A stretch of 64,000 nt of DNA from Hymenobacter sp. BT18 (GTDB lineage: Bacteria > Bacteroidota > Bacteroidia > Cytophagales > Hymenobacteraceae). Of this stretch, positions 16,782-25,169 are shown piece after piece. The notes beneath the pieces were generated by a model. That model saw nothing but the letters and a program-made list of their open reading frames with translations. It was not told the DNA's origin and did not search any database. Location: assembly GCF_012273015.1 (NCBI RefSeq), contig NZ_CP050954.1, positions 124,001 to 188,000 of the forward strand, read 5' to 3'. How positions within the stretch are numbered: the first letter of the stretch is position 1; each line of letters opens with the position of its first letter. The position numbers were made by a program, and so were the translations under genes.

Positions 16782-19333
16782 TGCGCAGCGGTGGGTGGGG
16801 GAAGCGGCCGGTAGTAGGTCAGTCTAGCCTATGGCTGCTGGTAGCAACCCTATTTCTGGCGTTGCCGCCGGCCCTGGCCCAGCAGGCTGCCCGGGTGCTG
16901 GTGCAGGGCACCGTGCTTGATGCCGGCGGCCTTCCACTGGAGCTGGCGGGCGTGGGGGTAGAAGGCCAGCCCGGCGGCACCAATACGGATGCCGCGGGCC
17001 GGTTTTCCCTCACCGTAACGCCGCCCACCGCTGCCCGCCCGCTAGTGCTGGTGGTGCGCCGCATCGGCTACCAAACCCTGCGCCAGCCCTTGGACCTGGC
17101 AAACGCCCGGGACCTGAAGCTGACGTTGCAAACCGATAACCGGGCCCTGAGCAACGTCACCGTCCGAGCCCGCCCAAGCGGAGCCGACCCACGTGAGCAG
17201 GTAAGCATTACACCTATTGACCCGCGCGCAGCCAAAGAGCTGCCCTCTGCATTCGGCGACTTCAACAAGATTCTGACGACGCTGCCCGGGGTAGTGGCCA
17301 ACAACGAGCTGACCAGCACCTACGCCGTGCGCGGGGGCAACTACGAGGAAAACCTAGTGTACGTGAATGGCTTTGAGGTGTACCGGCCATTTCTCGTTAC
17401 CTCCGCCCAGCAGGAAGGCCTGAGCTTTATCAACCCCGACCTGGTGGAAAACGTGGAGTTTTCCAGTGGGGGCTGGCAGCCCCGGTACGGCGATAAGCTG
17501 GCCTCGGTGCTGAGCGTGAACTACAAGCGCCCCGAGCGGTTTGCCGCTTCGGCCACGGCCAGCCTCACGGGCGGCACCGCCCACGTAGAAGCCGCTTCGC
17601 CCAACCGCCGCCTGACTTATCTGGTGGGGGTGCGTTACAAGAACCCCACCTACGTCTTCAACACGCTCAGAACGGCGCAGGGACAGTATAATCCCACGTT
17701 CTACGATGCGCAGGTGTACCTCACCGCCGGCCTGGGCCGCGATGCCTCGGACCCCAGCCGCACTACCCTGAGCCTGCTCACGGCCGTAGCCCACAACGAT
17801 TTTCTGTTTTCGCCCGTCTCGGGCCAGGCTACGTTCAGCACGGGCACGGCCCAGTTTCAGCGCCTGACCATCCTCTACGATGGGCACGAGCGGATGCAGT
17901 ACGATACCTACCAAACGGGCCTGAGTTTGCGCCGTCGATTTACCAATTCCTTTACGGGGGAGCTGCAGGCGGGCCTTTTGCTGTCCAAGGAGCTGGAATA
18001 CCGCGACGTGGAGGCGGGCTACTTTTTCGCCGATATCAACCGCGACCCCAATTCACAGGACTACAACCGGGAAGTGCGCCAGCGCGACGTCGGTTCCAGC
18101 TTTAAGCATTCCCGCAATACCCTGCAGGCCCGGGTAGGTACCCTGGAAGCCCGCACCGAGTGGACGCCCGGCACCCGGCACACCGTGCTGGCTGGCGCCA
18201 AAGCCGGGCAGGAGCACATTGAAGACGTGCTGAATGAATATAGCTACGTCGACTCAGCCGACTTCGTGCCTGACTACCGCCGCACCCGCCTGCGCTCCAG
18301 CCTGAACCTGGACAGCTACCGCTACCAATGCTACGTGCAGGACCGCGTGACCCTGGATTCGCTGCGCACACTCACCTACGGGTTGCGCGCCCACTACTGG
18401 ACGGCGAACGGTCAGCTGGTGGTAAGCCCCCGGGCCCAGTATTCGTTTATCACGCGCCGCAACCCACGCCTGTCATTTAAGTTCGGGACGGGCCTGTACT
18501 ACCAGCCGCCGTTCTACCGCGAGCTGCGCCGCCAGGTGGCTGAGCGCGCCGCGCCCCAGGCCCCGCTGGTGTACGCGGCCTCCCTGAACCCGGAGCTGCG
18601 GGCCCAACGCTCCTTGCACGTCATTGCCGGCTCCGACCTGCGCTTTGAGCAGTGGGGGCGGCCCTTCCGCCTCACGGGGGAAGTCTACTACAAGTATATG
18701 ACGGACGTGGTGCCCTACGACGTGGACAATGTGCGCCTGCGCTACTTTGCCCGTAACAACGCCACGGCCTACGCCGCCGGCTTCGACGCCCGCGTGAGTG
18801 GGGAGTTCGTGAAAGGCGACGAATCCTGGATCAGTCTGGGCGTGCTTACCACCCGCGAAAACCTCTCCGACGATTCTCTGACCGTGTTTGATGCCGACGG
18901 GCAGGCCGTGGGCAAGCAGCCCAAAGGCTATATCCGCCGCCCCAGCGACCAGCGCCTGAACCTGGGTATCTTCTTCCAGGACCACTTGCCTAACAACCCC
19001 TCGGTGAAAGGCTACGTGAACCTAGTATTTGGCTCGGGCCTGCCGTTTAGCCCGCCCGAAGCGCCCGAGCTGCGCGGCACTACCAAGCTCACGCGCTCCT
19101 ATAAGCGCGTGGATATTGGCTTTTCGAAAGTGCTGAGTTTGCAGAGCAACGCGGCCACGCGCCGCCCCGGCCAGCTCGAAAGCCTCTGGCTGGGACTGGA
19201 AGTGCTCAACATCATTGCGGCTAACAACATTGGGGGCTACAACTACGTGCAGGATTTGAACGGCCTTACCTACGCCGTGCCCAACTACCTTTCACCCCGG
19301 GTGGTGAACGTGCGCGTAATTGCGCGGTTTTAG
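16781..19333 (+). CDS. TonB-dependent receptor with carboxypeptidase-regulatory-like N-terminal domain
   Basis: 850 residues. A signal peptide (to about residue 34, ending ALAQQ) is followed by a CarboxypepD_reg-like beta-sandwich (VLVQGTVLDAGGLPLELAGV, to about 115), a plug domain (FGDFNKILTTLPGVVANNEL, YAVRGGNYEENLVYVNGFEV), and a long barrel ending in VRVIARF with the terminal Phe. This is the SusC-like layout for active uptake across the outer membrane, powered by TonB/ExbBD. No SusD-type lipoprotein partner is adjacent, so the substrate may be small, such as a siderophore or cofactor; this is inference. It converges with the minus-strand lipoprotein gene, overlapping by four bases. Confidence 0.9.
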   Translation: MRSGGWGKRPVVGQSSLWLLVATLFLALPPALAQQAARVLVQGTVLDAGGLPLELAGVGVEGQPGGTNTDAAGRFSLTVTPPTAARPLVLVVRRIGYQTLRQPLDLANARDLKLTLQTDNRALSNVTVRARPSGADPREQVSITPIDPRAAKELPSAFGDFNKILTTLPGVVANNELTSTYAVRGGNYEENLVYVNGFEVYRPFLVTSAQQEGLSFINPDLVENVEFSSGGWQPRYGDKLASVLSVNYKRPERFAASATASLTGGTAHVEAASPNRRLTYLVGVRYKNPTYVFNTLRTAQGQYNPTFYDAQVYLTAGLGRDASDPSRTTLSLLTAVAHNDFLFSPVSGQATFSTGTAQFQRLTILYDGHERMQYDTYQTGLSLRRRFTNSFTGELQAGLLLSKELEYRDVEAGYFFADINRDPNSQDYNREVRQRDVGSSFKHSRNTLQARVGTLEARTEWTPGTRHTVLAGAKAGQEHIEDVLNEYSYVDSADFVPDYRRTRLRSSLNLDSYRYQCYVQDRVTLDSLRTLTYGLRAHYWTANGQLVVSPRAQYSFITRRNPRLSFKFGTGLYYQPPFYRELRRQVAERAAPQAPLVYAASLNPELRAQRSLHVIAGSDLRFEQWGRPFRLTGEVYYKYMTDVVPYDVDNVRLRYFARNNATAYAAGFDARVSGEFVKGDESWISLGVLTTRENLSDDSLTVFDADGQAVGKQPKGYIRRPSDQRLNLGIFFQDHLPNNPSVKGYVNLVFGSGLPFSPPEAPELRGTTKLTRSYKRVDIGFSKVLSLQSNAATRRPGQLESLWLGLEVLNIIAANNIGGYNYVQDLNGLTYAVPNYLSPRVVNVRVIARF

Positions 19334-19812
19334 CGGGCGTGTTTATAAAACCGAATTACCTGATTGGTAGGCGTGGAGTCGCTCAGCATGAGCCGGTAGG
19401 CCAGCGTATCGGGCGGCACGCCATAAGTTGTGCTCCACAGGCTGGAGGCCGTGGAACTCAGATGCTGACTTTGCATGGTGACCGACTGAAACCTGATACC
19501 CCAGAGCTGATCAGTCGAAGGCGTTACGCGAACAACGAAATTGTAACCGGCATACTTGTCCGGGTCAATAACCATTTTGTTCCAGCCCCGGTGGGTCCAG
19601 GTTTGTTCTACCCAGCATTCCTGAATCCGATAGGGTACACCCGCGAAGGTAAACGTCGATACGGAAGGAGTATAGTGCCGAAGAAACACCTGCCGTTGCC
19701 GAGATTCAGCTACGCTGCCACTAATGCCCAGGGCACCGTCGTTGCAGCCAGCCAGCAATAGCGGTACGAACCCTAGCAAGGCGTACCGGCCTAGTGCGAA
19801 TAAATTAAGCAT
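19330..19812 (-). CDS. Hypothetical lipoprotein
   Basis: 160 residues. The N-terminus has a hydrophobic stretch ending in the lipobox LLAGC at about residue 22. The rest is a small, mostly beta-like domain with several Trp residues (YRIQECWVEQTWTHRGWNKM). No known family is recognised. Its ATG lies eight bases inside the 3' end of the fatty-acid hydroxylase gene, so it is probably the last gene of a three-gene minus-strand unit with the hydroxylase and the Crp-type regulator. The 3' end overlaps the receptor gene on the other strand by four bases. Confidence 0.72.
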   Translation of the reverse strand: MLNLFALGRYALLGFVPLLLAGCNDGALGISGSVAESRQRQVFLRHYTPSVSTFTFAGVPYRIQECWVEQTWTHRGWNKMVIDPDKYAGYNFVVRVTPSTDQLWGIRFQSVTMQSQHLSSTASSLWSTTYGVPPDTLAYRLMLSDSTPTNQVIRFYKHAR

Positions 19813-20584
19813 CGGCGTGCACGTCCTTAAAGCGGAGCATATCGGTTAACTGTTCTTCCTTTTCCGCATCGAAGCCGCAGGTGGCCGTGAAGCGGGCGGG
19901 GTTGCGGTAGGTACCGAAGAGCCAGTCCCACACCACCAGGTCGCCATAGTTGTGGCTGTGCTGCTGGTACTGGTGATGGACGCGGTGCATTTCGGGCCGC
20001 TGAAAAATGTAACCCACCCAGCGGGGCGTGCGCACGTTGGTGTGGTAGAAAAACTCACCCAGGGCCGTACACAGCGTGTACACGGCGCCGGCGGCCGGGC
20101 TCAGCCCCAGCACGGTGTACACCAGCAAGCCTCCAATGAGGGAGTTAACCGTCATTTCCAATGGGTGCTTGTAGAAGGAGGTAATAACCTCAATGCGCTG
20201 GGGGCTGTGGTGAATTTGGTGAAAGTGCAGCCAGAGGAAATCCTGGGTGTGGCGCCAGCGGTGCCACCAGTAGAATATAAACGTGGCCACCACGTAGGCC
20301 AGCAGGCCACTAGGTACCGGCCCCAGGTGCCGGGAAACGTGCCACAGCGAGTAGGCCGAAAACCACTTTTCCCAGGTGACGCCCGCCACCACGACCACCA
20401 GCAGCTGGGCCAGATTGACCGTCAGTACCCGCCGTGGCCAGGTGGGAACCCAAGGCAGCTGCCAGCCCGGAACTATCCGCTCCAGCACAAAGCAGAAGAT
20501 AAAGGCTAGAAAAATGATGACCAGCAGGGGTGGGGCCGACACGTGGTAGCCACCCAAAGGCAGCGTCGCAAACAAGGAATGCAT
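19805..20584 (-). CDS. Fatty acid hydroxylase / sterol desaturase family membrane enzyme
   Basis: 259 residues from ATG 20584 (an in-frame TTG eight codons upstream is less likely). Four hydrophobic segments flank the three His clusters of the superfamily: H108 and H112 in WWHRWRHT, HFHQIHHS at residues 120-126, and HRVHHQYQQHSHNYG near residue 200. These His residues bind a di-iron centre that activates O2 to hydroxylate or desaturate a lipid chain in the membrane. Bacteroidota members include enzymes acting on sphingolipids, ether lipids and carotenoids; the substrate here cannot be assigned. It lies directly downstream of a Crp-type regulator gene, a plausible control pair. Confidence 0.85.
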   Translation of the reverse strand: MHSLFATLPLGGYHVSAPPLLVIIFLAFIFCFVLERIVPGWQLPWVPTWPRRVLTVNLAQLLVVVVAGVTWEKWFSAYSLWHVSRHLGPVPSGLLAYVVATFIFYWWHRWRHTQDFLWLHFHQIHHSPQRIEVITSFYKHPLEMTVNSLIGGLLVYTVLGLSPAAGAVYTLCTALGEFFYHTNVRTPRWVGYIFQRPEMHRVHHQYQQHSHNYGDLVVWDWLFGTYRNPARFTATCGFDAEKEEQLTDMLRFKDVHADA

Positions 20585-20653
20585 GACGAAAGGAGCTAAG
20601 TGAAACAATGCTCCAAAAGTCAGGCTTCGTGTTGCCGGAACACTTGATAAATA

Positions 20654-21223
20654 TCAAGAACTGCGGCGGGCACGCAGGCGGCTGAGCGTTTCGGGCGTGA
20701 GGCCCAGGTGGGAGGCCAGTAGCTTGAGCGGCACCCGCTGGAAGATGTTGGGCAAGTCACGCAGCAGTTGCTCGTACCGCTCGGCGGCCGAGTACATGCG
20801 CAGGTGCAGAGCCCGTTGCTCACTGAGCACGTAGTACCGCTCGGTGAGGGTGCGGCCGATGAAGTTGAATTCCGGAAACTCGCGGTACAGCTGCTGTAGC
20901 TGCTCGTAGCGCAAGGACCAGAGCCGGCAGTCTTCCAGGGCCTGCAGGTACTCGTGCGAAGGCTGCCGGGCGAAAAAGGAGTGGATGGAAATCACGAAAT
21001 GCCCTTCCGGCATAAACCACGACGTGACTTCCTTGCCTTCCTTGAGGTAGAAGCCGCGCACCAGCCCTTGCTCGAGAAAATACAGGCGGTTGGCCGTTTG
21101 CCCGGGCTGCAGCAGGTAGGCCCGGTCGGGCACCGCCTCGGCTTGCACCCGCTCCCGCAGTGCAGACTCTAGCGCCACCGACATTGGATGAATCGCGGTG
21201 CAAACGGAGAGAAACGCTTCCAT
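20654..21223 (-). CDS. Crp/Fnr-family transcriptional regulator
   Basis: 189 residues from ATG 21223. Residues about 20-115 form the cyclic-nucleotide-binding jelly roll (LLQPGQTANRLYFLEQGLVR, then VTSWFMPEGHFVIS). The C-terminal region contains a helix-turn-helix (RVPLKLLASHLGLTPETLSR) typical of the Bacteroidota CRP-like regulators. The cAMP-phosphate Arg of true CRP is not evident, and no Fe-S Cys cluster as in FNR is present, so the ligand is unknown. The gene is 69 bp upstream of the fatty-acid hydroxylase gene on the same strand and may regulate it. Confidence 0.85.
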   Translation of the reverse strand: MEAFLSVCTAIHPMSVALESALRERVQAEAVPDRAYLLQPGQTANRLYFLEQGLVRGFYLKEGKEVTSWFMPEGHFVISIHSFFARQPSHEYLQALEDCRLWSLRYEQLQQLYREFPEFNFIGRTLTERYYVLSEQRALHLRMYSAAERYEQLLRDLPNIFQRVPLKLLASHLGLTPETLSRLRARRSS

Positions 21224-21258
21224 GCTGACCAAGGTACTGCGCCCGCAGCCTATACGAA

Positions 21259-21284
21259 AACCGGCGCCTAGTGGGGCGCCGGTT
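21259..21284 (-). terminator. Terminator of the DUF2911 gene
   Basis: Perfect 10-bp arms AACCGGCGCC/GGCGCCGGTT around a 6-base loop; on the minus strand the stem is followed by TTTTCG. It lies 37 bp past the DUF2911 stop. Confidence 0.75.
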
Positions 21285-21320
21285 GAAGTTAACGTACGAA
21301 AGCCTGGTTCCTACGACTGC

Positions 21321-22214
21321 TCAGTAAGCTTTGGCTTGCCACTCGGTGAGGGCAATACGCATGTTAGGTTGCTGGGCTTTAAAGTTGGCGTCGTCTTTGT
21401 CGCCGAGCTTGAGGGCTTTGCGGGCGTAGATGACGGCCGTGCCATAATCCTGCTTGGAAGCCATCAGCCGCGCTTTTATCCACGTGTTGGTATAGGACTC
21501 ATTTAATCGAATCGACTCGTTGATGTAGTGCAGGGCCTGCTCGGCCTGAAGGTTATTTTGGACCAGATACTCGGCCGCCTGGGCCAGCAGCTGCCAGTTG
21601 TTGGGACGGGCCGCCAGGGTTTGCTCGATGCCCGCCAGCACCTGGGCGTGTACGTCCGTTTCGATGGTGAGTGAGCCCGTAAGCTTTTCCCAGCTTAGAT
21701 TGAGGTGGGCGGCGGTGGGGCGAACATCCGAAAACCAGTAGCACAGGGTTTCGCGAAAGGCCGAGGCTTCCGGCACCACGGGCACCCGCACCACGTCCTG
21801 GGCCGCGTTGTAGCCCTCGGCGCCCCAGTGCGTGGTTACTTTGTTCAGCACAAACTGCCAGTCCTGGTCCGATACCGGCAGCACGAAGAGGGAATACTTG
21901 CCGGCCAGCACCAGCTGCCCGTTCAGGTGCACGTTGCTGGAAAAGGTGATAACGGTATTCTCGTTGGCCCCGGCGCGCCAGATTTGGTTGTAGGGAACGA
22001 GCTGCCCCCAGATACCGCGGCCCTTCACGCTGGGGGAGTGGTACTCCACGGTAATGTCGGTGAGGCCCACGGTTTGCTGGAGCAGAGCCCGCGGACTGGC
22101 CTGCGGCAGCGGCAGCTGGGGTTGGGTCGTATCAGCAGCTGCGGTTTGAGCAACGACCGGCAGCGCCAGGCTGCTCAGGGCCACAAGCCAGCTCACCAAA
22201 AGGAACGTGCGCAT
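21321..22214 (-). CDS. Secreted DUF2911 protein with C-terminal TPR-like region
   Basis: 297 residues from ATG 22214. A signal peptide (MRTFLLVSWLVALSSLALPV, then AQ) is followed by the DUF2911 domain with its hallmarks: ASPRALLQQTVGLTDITVEY, SPSVKGRGIWGQLVPY, IWRAGANENTVITF and AGKYSLFVLP. Residues about 190-297 are helical and TPR-like (NWQLLAQAAEYLVQNNLQAEQA), ending in WQAKAY. DUF2911 proteins are common secreted beta-sandwich proteins of Bacteroidota; the function is not established. The gene is divergent from the his operon, with which it shares the promoter region. Confidence 0.85.
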   Translation of the reverse strand: MRTFLLVSWLVALSSLALPVVAQTAAADTTQPQLPLPQASPRALLQQTVGLTDITVEYHSPSVKGRGIWGQLVPYNQIWRAGANENTVITFSSNVHLNGQLVLAGKYSLFVLPVSDQDWQFVLNKVTTHWGAEGYNAAQDVVRVPVVPEASAFRETLCYWFSDVRPTAAHLNLSWEKLTGSLTIETDVHAQVLAGIEQTLAARPNNWQLLAQAAEYLVQNNLQAEQALHYINESIRLNESYTNTWIKARLMASKQDYGTAVIYARKALKLGDKDDANFKAQQPNMRIALTEWQAKAY

Positions 22215-22341
22215 AGGGACAGCAGAAAGAAAAGTTAGCAACAGGGACGGCACATTGCCCGAAACAATAGTGCCAGAAAGTGGAAATCGTGCAGAAAGGG
22301 CGAAGATACAGGTTGCCAAATTGATTTTTTTTGCTGAAAAG

Positions 22342-22372
22342 TTTTCAACTCTGACTGTCGCGCTTACCTTTG
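22342..22372 (+). promoter_or_regulatory. Promoter of the his operon leader
   Basis: A -7 box TACCTTTG (22365-22372) fits the Bacteroidota consensus TAnnTTTG exactly. A T-rich -33-like box TTTTC (22342-22346) precedes it by 18 bases. Predicted transcription would start near 22378, about 16 bases before the leader-peptide ATG. Confidence 0.6.
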
Positions 22373-22393
22373 CCCCGCTACTCCAAGCCCCGT

Positions 22394-22522
22394 ATGCTTT
22401 TCTCCGCGCTTTTCCTGAGCTCTTCTAGCCACCTGGCTGCCCCCGTTGCGGGCCGCCTGGCTGAGGCCTGCGCGTCTGAGACCCAGCATCACCATCACCA
22501 CGGGCATCATTCCTCTTTCTAG
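22394..22522 (+). CDS. hisL: Putative his operon leader peptide (HisL-like)
   Basis: A 42-codon frame runs from ATG 22394 to TAG 22520-22522, 212 bp upstream of hisG. Codons 31-39 read Q-H-H-H-H-H-G-H-H, i.e. seven His codons out of eight consecutive positions (CAT/CAC mixed), six residues from the end. A promoter-like element lies just upstream, and a perfect hairpin begins in the codons after the His run. This is the arrangement of proteobacterial HisL, in which ribosome stalling at His codons under histidyl-tRNA shortage favours an antiterminator. Seven adjacent His codons in a short frame directly before a his operon are very unlikely by chance. Translation is not shown, and the terminator form is not obvious. 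Confidence 0.72.
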   Translation: MLFSALFLSSSSHLAAPVAGRLAEACASETQHHHHHGHHSSF

Positions 22523-22528
22523 AGGAAT
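22509..22528 (+). promoter_or_regulatory. Hairpin at the end of the his leader peptide
   Basis: Perfect 8-bp arms ATTCCTCT and AGAGGAAT with a TTCT loop. The 5' arm begins in the last His codon of the leader frame and the 3' arm begins inside its stop codon, so a ribosome stalled on the His codons or at the stop would block the stem. It is a candidate pause or antiterminator stem. Confidence 0.6.
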
Positions 22529-22551
22529 ATACGCATCATATTGACCCCGTT

Positions 22552-22695
22552 GGGCGAACCGCACCCTTGGTTCCCCGGCCCCCGAAAGCAGGTGGCCCGG
22601 CCAGATTATGGCTAATTTCCAACGTTTGGGTCTGCTGCCCTGTTTCCCACCAACCCCTTCTGAATTACGGTTAAGCACTTGGCAAAACGCGCCAA
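22552..22695 (+). promoter_or_regulatory. Candidate attenuator structures between hisL and hisG
   Basis: Three further stems are visible: 22552-22576 (GGG-c-GAACC paired with GGTTC-CCC, one bulge), 22575-22600 (CCGGCC paired with GGcCCGG, one bulge), and 22679-22695 (TTGGC/GCCAA followed by TTCTTAATTCC). The first two overlap by two bases, so full formation of one competes with the other. In addition CAGGTGGC at 22589-22596 is complementary to GCCACCTG at 22428-22435 inside the leader frame. Which structure terminates transcription cannot be decided by eye. Next to hisG lies a duplicated 14-base word, ATTCTTAATTCCTA. Confidence 0.4.
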
Positions 22696-22734
22696 TTCTT
22701 AATTCCTAATTCTTAATTCCTAATTGAAAGACAT

Positions 22735-23586
22735 ATGCTCCGTCTGGCCATCCAGAAATCGGGCCGCTTAAGCGAAGATTCCCTGAATTTGATTCGGGAA
22801 TGCGGCATCAGCTTCCTCTCGGCTTCCTACAAGCTCAAAACCGAAGCTACCAACTTCCCCCTCGAAATCCTGTACCTGCGCGACGACGATATTCCCGGCT
22901 ACGTGCAGGACGGCGTGGCCGACCTGGGCATTGTGGGCCAGAACGTGCTGGTGGAAGCCGGTTTTCCCGGCCTGGAAGTAGAAGGCCTGGGCTTCAGCAA
23001 GTGCCGCCTGAGTTTGGCCGTGCCCCGCGCCGCCACCTATGACTCCATTGAGGACCTGCAGGGCGTCAACATTGCTACCTCGTACCCGCGCATTCTGGGC
23101 GACTACCTGGCGGAGCGCGGCGTGAAAGCCAACCTGCACACCATCAGCGGGTCGGTGGAAATTGCCCCCAGCATTGGACTAGCCGAGGCCATCTGTGATA
23201 TTGTCAGCAGTGGCTCCACGCTGCTGGGCAACGGCCTGCGCGAAGTAGAAACTGTGTTCCGCTCCGAAGCGGTGCTCATTGCCAACCAGAGCCTAAGCGC
23301 CGAGAAAAAGGAGCTGCTCGAGCAGCTGCAGTTCCGCATGCAGGCCGTGCGTCGCGCCCGCCGCAACAAGTACATTGTGCTCAATGCCCCCGTGGCCGCC
23401 CTCGACGCGGTGAAGGCCCTGCTGCCCGGCATTAAGTCGCCCACCGTCACGAAGCTGGCCGAAGAAGGCTGGGTGTCGGTGCAGTCGGTAGTGAATGAGG
23501 ACGACTTCTGGCACATCACCAGCCAGCTCAAAGCCGTCGGCGCCGAAGGCATTCTGGTACTCCCGATTGAGAAAATGATCAGCTAA
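22735..23586 (+). CDS. hisG: ATP phosphoribosyltransferase (long form)
   Basis: 283 residues, the long HisG form with a C-terminal regulatory domain (about 212-283) that binds histidine; no hisZ is needed or present. The family signature ISGSVEIAPSIGLAEAICDI spans residues 137-156, followed by the phosphate-binding SSGSTL. It condenses ATP and PRPP, the first and feedback-inhibited step of histidine synthesis. The ATG at 22735 gives MLRLAIQKSGRLSEDSL, the standard N-terminus. It is the first structural gene of hisGDCBHAFI and follows the leader peptide and attenuator candidates. Confidence 0.97.
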   Translation: MLRLAIQKSGRLSEDSLNLIRECGISFLSASYKLKTEATNFPLEILYLRDDDIPGYVQDGVADLGIVGQNVLVEAGFPGLEVEGLGFSKCRLSLAVPRAATYDSIEDLQGVNIATSYPRILGDYLAERGVKANLHTISGSVEIAPSIGLAEAICDIVSSGSTLLGNGLREVETVFRSEAVLIANQSLSAEKKELLEQLQFRMQAVRRARRNKYIVLNAPVAALDAVKALLPGIKSPTVTKLAEEGWVSVQSVVNEDDFWHITSQLKAVGAEGILVLPIEKMIS

Positions 23587-23695
23587 AGCTGAATGTGACA
23601 AATGAGCGTGAATGTGGGAAATGTGAAAATGACTAGTTGAAGCAGTTATTCATTCACATTCCCCCACATTTTTCACATTCCCCACATTAATTAAG
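23587..23695. repeat. hisG-hisD spacer with CACATT-family inverted repeat
   Basis: The left side carries GAATGTGGGAAATGTGAAAA and the right side TTTTTCACATTCCCCACATT, which pair imperfectly. The words match those of the perfect repeat in the exbB-exbD spacer. No ORF is present in these 109 bp. Confidence 0.65.
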
Positions 23696-24997
23696 ATGAA
23701 CATCTTCCAATATCCATCCCAGCCGGAGTGGGCGGCGCTGCAGCAGCGGGCGGCCCAGCAGCAGGCCCAGGACGTGGAGCAGCGCGTGCAGCAGATTTTT
23801 GAGGACGTGCGCCGGCGCGGCGACGCGGCCCTGCTCGACTATGCCCAGCAGTTCGACGGGGCCGACCTTGCGGGCGGCCTGCGTGTGGGGCCCGAGGAGC
23901 TGGCTGCCGCCGCGGCCCAGGTGCCGGCCGAGTTGCAAACGGCCATCCGGCAGGCGCACGCCAACATTCTGCGCTTTCACAAAGCGCAAATCCCGCAGGA
24001 GGAGCGCGTGGAAACCATGCCGGGCGTCACGTGCTGGCGGCGGGCGGTGCCCGTGCAGCGCGTGGGGCTGTACATTCCGGGCGGCACCGCGCCGCTGTTC
24101 AGCACCCTGCTGATGCTTGGCGTGCCCGCCCGGCTGGCCAGCTGCCCCGAAATCGTGCTGTGCACCCCGCCCCAGAAGGACGGTTCGGTGAACCCCATCA
24201 TCCTGTTCACCGCCCAGCTGCTGGGTATTACTACCATCGTGAAAGCCGGCGGGGCCCAGGCCGTGGCCGCGCTGAGCGGCGGTACCAACTCGGTGCCGGC
24301 CGTGGACAAGATTTTCGGCCCCGGCAACCGCTACGTGACGGCCGCCAAGCAGCTGGCCACCCGCTACGGCGTGGCCATCGACATGCCGGCCGGCCCCTCC
24401 GAGGTGCTGGTTATTGCCGACGAATCGGCCACGCCGGCCTTCGTGGCTGCCGACCTGCTCAGCCAGGCCGAGCACGGCCCCGACTCGCAGGTGATTCTAT
24501 TGTCGGACTCGCTGTCGATGCTGGAGCAAGCCAAAGCCGAGGTGGAGCGCCAGCTGCGCGAGCTGCCCCGGGCCGAGGTGGCCGCCCAGGCCCTCACCGA
24601 GAGCCGCGCCATTCTGCTGCGCACGCCGGAGGAAATGCTGTACTTCTCGAACCAGTACGCGCCCGAGCACCTGATTCTGGCTGTGCGCAACCCCGAGCAG
24701 CTGGCCGAAGGCGTGACCAACGCCGGCTCCGTGTTCCTGGGCCACCTCACCCCGGAAGCCGTGGGCGACTACGCCTCGGGTACTAACCACACGCTGCCCA
24801 CCAACGGCTACGCCCGCAACTACAGCGGCGTGTCGCTCGATTCCTTCCTGAAGAAAATCACCTTCCAGCGCCTCACCCCCGAAGGTCTGCTCAGTGTGGG
24901 GCCCGTAGTAGAAACCATGGCCGAAGCCGAAGGCCTCCGTGCCCACGCCCGCGCCGTCACCCTCCGCCTGGAAGCCCTGGCCGGCGGGGAGGAATAA
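23696..24997 (+). CDS. hisD: Histidinol dehydrogenase
   Basis: 433 residues, as usual. Zn-site Gln and His fall at Q257 and H260 in [11 protein letters not shown], and the catalytic E324-H325 pair is in [10 protein letters not shown]. The segments [14 protein letters not shown] and [20 protein letters not shown] are family signatures. It performs the last two steps, oxidising histidinol to histidine with two NAD+. The start [12 protein letters not shown] is standard for Bacteroidota HisD. The N-terminal residues 15-45 are very rich in Gln and Arg. The gene is in the second position of the operon. Confidence 0.97.
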   Translation: MNIFQYPSQPEWAALQQRAAQQQAQDVEQRVQQIFEDVRRRGDAALLDYAQQFDGADLAGGLRVGPEELAAAAAQVPAELQTAIRQAHANILRFHKAQIPQEERVETMPGVTCWRRAVPVQRVGLYIPGGTAPLFSTLLMLGVPARLASCPEIVLCTPPQKDGSVNPIILFTAQLLGITTIVKAGGAQAVAALSGGTNSVPAVDKIFGPGNRYVTAAKQLATRYGVAIDMPAGPSEVLVIADESATPAFVAADLLSQAEHGPDSQVILLSDSLSMLEQAKAEVERQLRELPRAEVAAQALTESRAILLRTPEEMLYFSNQYAPEHLILAVRNPEQLAEGVTNAGSVFLGHLTPEAVGDYASGTNHTLPTNGYARNYSGVSLDSFLKKITFQRLTPEGLLSVGPVVETMAEAEGLRAHARAVTLRLEALAGGEE

Positions 24998-25019
24998 GTG
25001 TATAGGATAACAGTAGAAC

Positions 25020-25140
25020 GTCATGCTGAGCTTGTCGAAGCATCTCGCTTGCCGACGCCAAAACGACAACCGCTCAATAGCCCAGGGTTTAAACCCTGGG
25101 CTATTGAACCGCCACCTGACGTTCTACAAAATCCGTGAAA
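25020..25140. repeat. hisD-hisC spacer: REP-like word and perfect 32-bp palindrome
   Basis: The spacer starts with the GTCATGCTGAGCTTGTCGAA word shared with two other spacers. It then contains a perfect palindrome at 25075-25106, arms CAATAGCCCAGGGTTT and AAACCCTGGGCTATTG with no loop. An outer pair GTAGAACGTCA (ending near 25024) and TGACGTTCTAC (near 25120) encloses the whole. Confidence 0.8.
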
Positions 25141-25169
25141 TCCGAATAATCCGTTTAAATCCGTGATTC

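Noticed and set aside
22485..22510. His-codon run as a vector His-tag or sequencing contamination
   Set aside because: Only five consecutive His codons plus GHH, with natural flanks, directly ahead of hisG and after a fitting promoter; no vector sequence is present.
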